Source: Oxalobacteraceae bacterium (lineage in GTDB: Bacteria > Pseudomonadota > Gammaproteobacteria > Burkholderiales > Burkholderiaceae_D). From it: 38,905 nt of DNA. Both the position numbers and the translations under genes were made by a program. The stretch spans positions 1 through 38,905 of the forward strand of contig JAGKXB010000021.1 of the NCBI GenBank assembly GCA_021151485.1, written 5' to 3'. This document shows positions 35,911 to 38,905 of this stretch, piece by piece. The first letter of the stretch is position 1; each line of letters starts with the position of its first letter. Below the pieces are notes generated by a model. That model had not been told where the DNA came from. It worked only from the letters and a program-made list of their open reading frames with translations, and made no database searches.

Positions 35911-37740
35911 ATGTGCGGCATCGTCGGCGCAGTAGCGCAACGCAATATCACTCCCCTTTTAATTGAAGGCTTAAAACGGCTGGAATATCGCGGTTACGAC
36001 TCTTGCGGCGTGGCACTACACGTAGAAGGTAGTTTGCAACGCTCGCGCAGCACCGCACGAGTCTCTGAGTTAGAAAAACAAATGGAAGGCGCGTCCCTAA
36101 ACGGCACCACCGGCATCGCTCACACTCGCTGGGCCACGCATGGTGCGCCCTTATCGCACAACGCCCACCCCCACTTTTCCCCCAATGACAATAGCCCGCG
36201 TATTGCACTAGTACACAATGGCATCATTGAAAATCATGACGAGTTGCGCAGCGAATTAAGTGCATTAGGCTACCAATTTGACAGCCAAACCGACACCGAA
36301 GTCATTGCGCATTTGGTCGATCATTTATACCAAGGCGATTTATTGCAAGCCGTGCAGCAAACCGTCAAACGCCTGCATGGTGCTTACGCGATTGCCGTGT
36401 TTTGCCGCGACGAACCACATCGCGTAATCGGCGCGCGTCAAGGTTCACCCTTGATCGTAGGTTTAGGAAAAGGTGAAAACTTTTTGGCCTCCGACGCCAT
36501 GGCGCTGGCTGGCACCACCGATCAAATCATTTATCTGGAAGAAGGCGACGTCGTCGATGTGCAATTGCAATCCTGCCGTATCACGGATCAGCATGATCAA
36601 GCCGTAGAGCGCCCCGTGCGCACGGTGCATGCCCACACTGGCGCAGCGGAACTCGGTCCGTATCGTCACTACATGCAAAAAGAAATTTTCGAACAAACAC
36701 GCGCCATCGCCGATACCTTGGAAAGCGTGGTCAGTATTACGCCCGCGCTGTTTGGCGCACAAGCTGGTGAAGTATTCAAGCAAATCGATAACGTCCTGAT
36801 CCTGGCGTGCGGCACCAGTTATTACGCTGGTTTGACGGCCAAATATTGGATTGAATCGCTAGCCAAAATACAAGTCAACGTTGAAATCGCCAGCGAATAC
36901 CGCTATCGCGACAGCGTACCCAATCCGCGCACGCTGGTCGTCACGATTTCCCAAAGTGGCGAAACCGCCGATACCCTGGCTGCCTTAAAACACGCCCGCG
37001 CCCAAGGCATGTTGCACACCTTGACTATTTGCAACGTCGTCAGCAGCGCCATGGTGCGCGAATGCGCCTTGGCCTATATCACCCGCGCTGGCATCGAAAT
37101 CGGCGTCGCCTCCACCAAAGCCTTCACCACCCAACTCGCCGCTTTATTCCTGCTGGCGCTGACGCTGGCGCAAATCAACAATCGCTTAAACGCCGACCAA
37201 GAAGCCGCGCACTTAAAAGCCATGCGCCACCTCCCAGTTGCGATTGCCGCCGTGCTAGCGCTGGAACCACAAATCATCGCTTGGGCAGAAGACTTCGCGC
37301 GCAAAGAAAACGCGCTATTCCTAGGGCGCGGCCTACACTATCCAATCGCATTGGAAGGTGCGCTGAAACTTAAGGAAATTTCCTACATCCACGCCGAAGC
37401 CTATCCCGCCGGCGAACTAAAACACGGCCCATTGGCACTAGTCACAGAAGAAATGCCCGTCGTCACCATCGCCCCCAACGACGCCTTGTTGGAAAAACTC
37501 AAATCCAACATGCAAGAAGTCCGCGCCCGCGGCGGCCAACTCTACGTCTTCGCCGACGGCGACTCCCGCATCCTCTCCAGCCCAGGTGTACACGTGATAC
37601 GCCTGCCAGAACACTACGGCTTGCTCTCTCCTATCCTGCATGTAATTCCCTTGCAATTGCTGGCGTATCACACGGCATTGGCAAGGGGGACGGATGTGGA
37701 TAAGCCACGGAATTTGGCTAAGTCGGTTACCGTTGAGTAA
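35911..37740 (+). CDS. glmS: Glutamine-fructose-6-phosphate aminotransferase (isomerizing)
   Basis: First committed step of amino-sugar synthesis. 609 residues: N-terminal glutaminase with nucleophile C2 ([11 protein letters not shown]), HTRWATHG and NHDELR-type loops; two SIS sugar-isomerase domains ([26 protein letters not shown]); C-terminal [13 protein letters not shown], the conserved end. AAGGA precedes the ATG. The 3' end of glmS is the known attTn7 target; here a recombinase remnant begins 17 bp behind the stop. Confidence 0.98.
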   Translation: MCGIVGAVAQRNITPLLIEGLKRLEYRGYDSCGVALHVEGSLQRSRSTARVSELEKQMEGASLNGTTGIAHTRWATHGAPLSHNAHPHFSPNDNSPRIALVHNGIIENHDELRSELSALGYQFDSQTDTEVIAHLVDHLYQGDLLQAVQQTVKRLHGAYAIAVFCRDEPHRVIGARQGSPLIVGLGKGENFLASDAMALAGTTDQIIYLEEGDVVDVQLQSCRITDQHDQAVERPVRTVHAHTGAAELGPYRHYMQKEIFEQTRAIADTLESVVSITPALFGAQAGEVFKQIDNVLILACGTSYYAGLTAKYWIESLAKIQVNVEIASEYRYRDSVPNPRTLVVTISQSGETADTLAALKHARAQGMLHTLTICNVVSSAMVRECALAYITRAGIEIGVASTKAFTTQLAALFLLALTLAQINNRLNADQEAAHLKAMRHLPVAIAAVLALEPQIIAWAEDFARKENALFLGRGLHYPIALEGALKLKEISYIHAEAYPAGELKHGPLALVTEEMPVVTIAPNDALLEKLKSNMQEVRARGGQLYVFADGDSRILSSPGVHVIRLPEHYGLLSPILHVIPLQLLAYHTALARGTDVDKPRNLAKSVTVE

Positions 37741-37757
37741 GGTGGCTAGGGGGTAAT

Positions 37758-38833
37758 TTACTTTCCCCTACCGTCCCTCTTTTCCACCCGTATTTGGGTC
37801 GTTTTAGAGCCTTCTAGGAGCTTGTAACCCTTGGCTTTCACCTTGGGGTCGTTCCACTTGAGCTTGTCCCCGACGATGGGGTGTTTGAAGTGGATTTCTA
37901 GCTCGTGGTCTCGGGTCTTAGGTAGGAATCGACACTCGATCTTTTCGATTAAGCCCTGAAGGTAAAGCTGACGCTGTTCGTCGGTTAATTTAGCCTTCTC
38001 TTTGATCTCTTCACCGAACATACCAATCCAGTCAACCCATTCCTTCTTCTCTGTTTCACCACGGAGCTTCAGACGGAGGTTCGTGATGTCGGTTTTGTAG
38101 AGGTCGGCTTGTTCGTTCAGACGATCCATAGCCGACTTGAACGCTTTGTCGTCCATTCGCTTCAGGATACGGTTTGCTTCAAGATGACCAATGGACTCTT
38201 GAAGGTTGGATAGTTCTCGCTGAAGGATTCGATGTTGCTTTTCGTAGCCCTTCATTTCGGCTTCGGATGAGATCTGTTTTATTCCCTTTTCAGCGAAGAT
38301 TCGCTTCCTTACTTCTTCTTTGAGGATGCTTGAGTCTTTGTGAAGTTGAACAACCGTGTCGAAGACCAGCTTATCGGTGATCTGAATGTTCATGGCTCGA
38401 TCGAAGCCACAGCCAGTACCCCGTTGGTAGTGAGTTTTACTTCACCATCTTTAGCCCAAACCCGTTCCTTGTTGGGACAGTAGTACATGTACTCGGACTT
38501 GGAGGGCTTGATTCGACCAGCCATCTTCCGACCACAGTGACCACAGACCATGAAGTCACGTAAGAGGTAGAAGTTCTTCACCGTAGCGTTCTGTTGATCT
38601 TTACGGCTCGCTTTACGCTTTCTGGCTAGGTTGATGGAGTTCCACGTGACCTCGTCAACAATCACGGGACACTTAACCTCAACAGATTCACCCGAAACGC
38701 TATCTGTAAAAACGTATCTACCAAGGTAGTGGGTGTTCGTCATGAGTGATTCGATCGAGCCGAGAGTCCATAACCCTCCACGTCTAGCGAGTACACCGTT
38801 CGAATCTTGAAGTTGCCTACTTTTGACGGACAC
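37758..38833 (-). pseudogene. Large serine recombinase, C-terminal part, truncated and frameshifted
   Basis: Residues on the minus strand from 38833 read NGVLARRGGLWTLGSIESLM and NTHYLGRYVF (recombinase domain), then a zinc ribbon VCGHCGRKM and YYCPN. Near 38415 the frame must shift to give GTGCGFDRAMNIQITD, completing the zinc ribbon, and continues into a long coiled coil ending at 37758. One missing G in a G run would explain the shift. The N-terminal catalytic domain with its Ser is absent, and the frame meets a stop at 38843-38845 next to an IS3-type orfA. It is the leftover integrase of a phage or integrative element. Confidence 0.85.
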
Positions 38834-38861
38834 ATTAATGTGTCAGAAGAAGGAGAGCAAG

Positions 38862-38905
38862 ATGAGCAAATCGCAACCGATTTACACGCCTGAATTTCGG
38901 CAGCA
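38862..38905 (+). CDS. Start of an IS3-family transposase OrfA (cut by window edge)
   Basis: ATG with AAGGAGAG just upstream; the visible residues MSKSQPIYTPEFRQ match the usual IS3-family OrfA N-terminus (TPEFRQQ leads into its helix-turn-helix). Only 14 codons are seen. The element's left end must lie within about 30 bp upstream, where it seems to have interrupted the serine recombinase; the local palindrome GACACATTAATGTGTC (38828-38844) may mark it. Confidence 0.6.
   Translation, partial: MSKSQPIYTPEFRQ

Noticed and set aside
37700..37757. Tn7-type insertion at attTn7
   Set aside because: No Tn7 ends or tns genes are seen; the adjacent gene is a serine recombinase, a different mechanism.

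Overview
The window looks like chromosome from a betaproteobacterium, probably Burkholderiales and perhaps Oxalobacteraceae-like. This is inferred from gene content and order (ubiA, a yqjD-yqjE-yqjK set, divergent proC-yggS and pilT-pilU, then sbcB, murB, yajQ, ubiH-like, dsbC, grxD, ubiX, glmU-glmS), not from a database match. Core housekeeping genes are interrupted by several blocks of accessory DNA.

Layout. 1-583: end of an unrecognised gene. 650-8868: core genes for ubiquinone synthesis, membrane/stress proteins, proline synthesis, PLP homeostasis, type IV pilus retraction, a cobalamin adenosyltransferase and exonuclease I, with a long hairpin repeat near 7.2 kb. 8900-10768: a 622-residue orphan protein carrying the two key signatures of an OTU-type cysteine protease and ending in a CaaX-like tetrapeptide; this is the best candidate for a host-directed effector. 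10894-14930: murB, yajQ and katG. 15079-16820: an apparently intact VapBC toxin-antitoxin pair followed by the decayed, fused remains of a DUF262 protein and a Fic protein. 16867-18537: a divergent LysR regulator and azoreductase.

18574-25574 is a roughly 7-kb composite element bounded by inverted copies of one terminal repeat. It carries an IS1595/ISXO2-type transposase (frameshifted) with its convergent partner ORF, and then cargo: a DUF6471 gene, a two-gene BcgI-like restriction-modification system (nuclease-methyltransferase fusion plus specificity subunit), two small overlapping acidic genes, a second decayed DUF6471 remnant, and an opposing, tightly overlapped three-gene cassette in which two small related proteins bracket a 306-residue zinc-finger-like protein of unknown function. 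I consider this cassette and the OTU-like gene the two most likely undescribed systems here.

25690-28899 (minus strand) is a five-gene redox operon: SHP-type monohaem cytochrome, dihaem cytochrome c, membrane cytochrome b, OmpR-class response regulator and sensor kinase. A PmrA/QseB-like direct-repeat box lies just upstream, which suggests autoregulation. tRNA-Phe(GAA) follows, and then 29339-37740: ubiH-like, dsbC, M61 peptidase, grxD, ubiX (with a nine-C tract right after its start codon), glmU and glmS. Immediately behind glmS, the last kilobase holds the C-terminal part of a large serine recombinase (frameshifted and truncated) abutting the start of an IS3-family orfA, so a decayed integrative element sits at the glmS 3' end.
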